The position numbers and the translations under genes are program-made. Source: Parachlamydiales bacterium (GTDB lineage: Bacteria; Chlamydiota; Chlamydiia; Chlamydiales; Rhabdochlamydiaceae). Taken from it: DNA of 64,000 nucleotides. The stretch covers positions 1-64,000 of the forward strand of contig JAGVMG010000031.1 of NCBI GenBank assembly GCA_020053915.1, given 5' to 3'. Positions 63,982-64,000 of this stretch are shown one piece after another (within the stretch, counting starts at the first letter, position 1; each line of letters opens with the position of its first letter). The notes under the pieces were generated by a model. The model made no database searches and was not told the DNA's origin. It saw nothing but the letters and a program-made list of their open reading frames with translations.

Positions 63982-64000
63982 CTAGGGATTTCTCCCAGGC
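63945..64000 (-). mobile_element. Probable right end of an IS200/IS605-family element (partial)
   Basis: Reading the minus strand, the sequence has GAAGCCCTCGTCTTTAGGC and then GAGGGAGCAGTCACA. CCCTCGTC and GGCGAGGG form an 8-bp stem (one G-T pair) around a TTTA loop at 63959-63978. This hairpin, directly after a frame ending EKPSSLGEG-like codons, is the form of IS605/TnpB element right ends, which are processed as single-strand hairpins. The transposase gene would lie beyond the window edge. Exact cleavage position is not known. Confidence 0.6.

Noticed and set aside
1-64000. CRISPR arrays, tRNA or rRNA genes
   Set aside because: Reading through the gaps showed no regularly spaced direct repeats and no convincing T-loop or cloverleaf sequence.

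Overview
The window looks like chromosomal DNA of an environmental (amoeba- or animal-associated) member of the Chlamydiales, closer to the Waddlia/Parachlamydia/Simkania side than to Chlamydia itself. This rests on several family hallmarks: a topoisomerase I with a lysine-rich linker and a C-terminal SWIB domain, a GreA with a very long N-terminal extension (717 aa), a double-length ThyX (550 aa), a TolQ-TolR-TolA-TolB-Pal-LysM block in chlamydial order, hemB close to greA, and OppA and TyrP. Glutamate racemase (murI), absent from Chlamydia trachomatis, argues for a Chlamydia-like relative. The species is not determined.

Layout. 0.2-5.6 kb: Tol-Pal envelope operon running into murI. 5.6-10.7 kb: an AT-rich accessory island with a eukaryotic-type protein kinase, a copied tail of murI, an orphan XRE regulator behind a perfect 18-bp palindrome, a polymorphic-toxin-like gene split by a one-base T-tract frameshift, and two paralogous small immunity-like genes with a decayed third copy between them. 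10.7-16.8 kb: a GT32-type lipoprotein, topA-SWIB, an exported sulfotransferase, an FkbM methyltransferase and a GNAT. 16.9-39.6 kb: a large surface-glycan region with glycosyltransferases of families GT2, GT4, GT9, GT11 and GT17, GDP-mannose synthesis (manC, gmd), a DegT aminotransferase, two O-antigen-ligase-like proteins, a flippase and several methyltransferases. 39.6-56.9 kb: mostly housekeeping genes (uvrB, tyrP, thyX, hemB, greA, rdgB, acylphosphatase, dus, yggT) with an ankyrin gene carrying an early amber codon, an alpha/beta-hydrolase-like protein and a YjbH-type outer-membrane protein. 56.9-64 kb: a long palindromic element, a GspL/GspM-like plus MORN-lipoprotein operon, oppA with two small exported paralogues, a second palindromic repeat family, and a 3' gene remnant that ends at what looks like the right end of an IS200/IS605-type element.

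How the genes fit together. Tol-Pal, murI and the LysM protein serve envelope and septum maintenance. ManC and Gmd supply GDP-mannose and GDP-4-keto-6-deoxymannose. GT4, GT9 and GT2 enzymes, the flippase and the ligases probably build and export a surface glycan. The most unusual theme is that about ten enzymes using cytosolic donors (SAM, PAPS, nucleotide sugars) begin with Sec-type signal peptides or a lipobox. They therefore appear built for export, possibly to act on host or inclusion-side glycans. The second theme is the toxin/immunity locus at 8.0-10.7 kb, which has the form of a chlamydial polymorphic toxin with an immunity-gene array.
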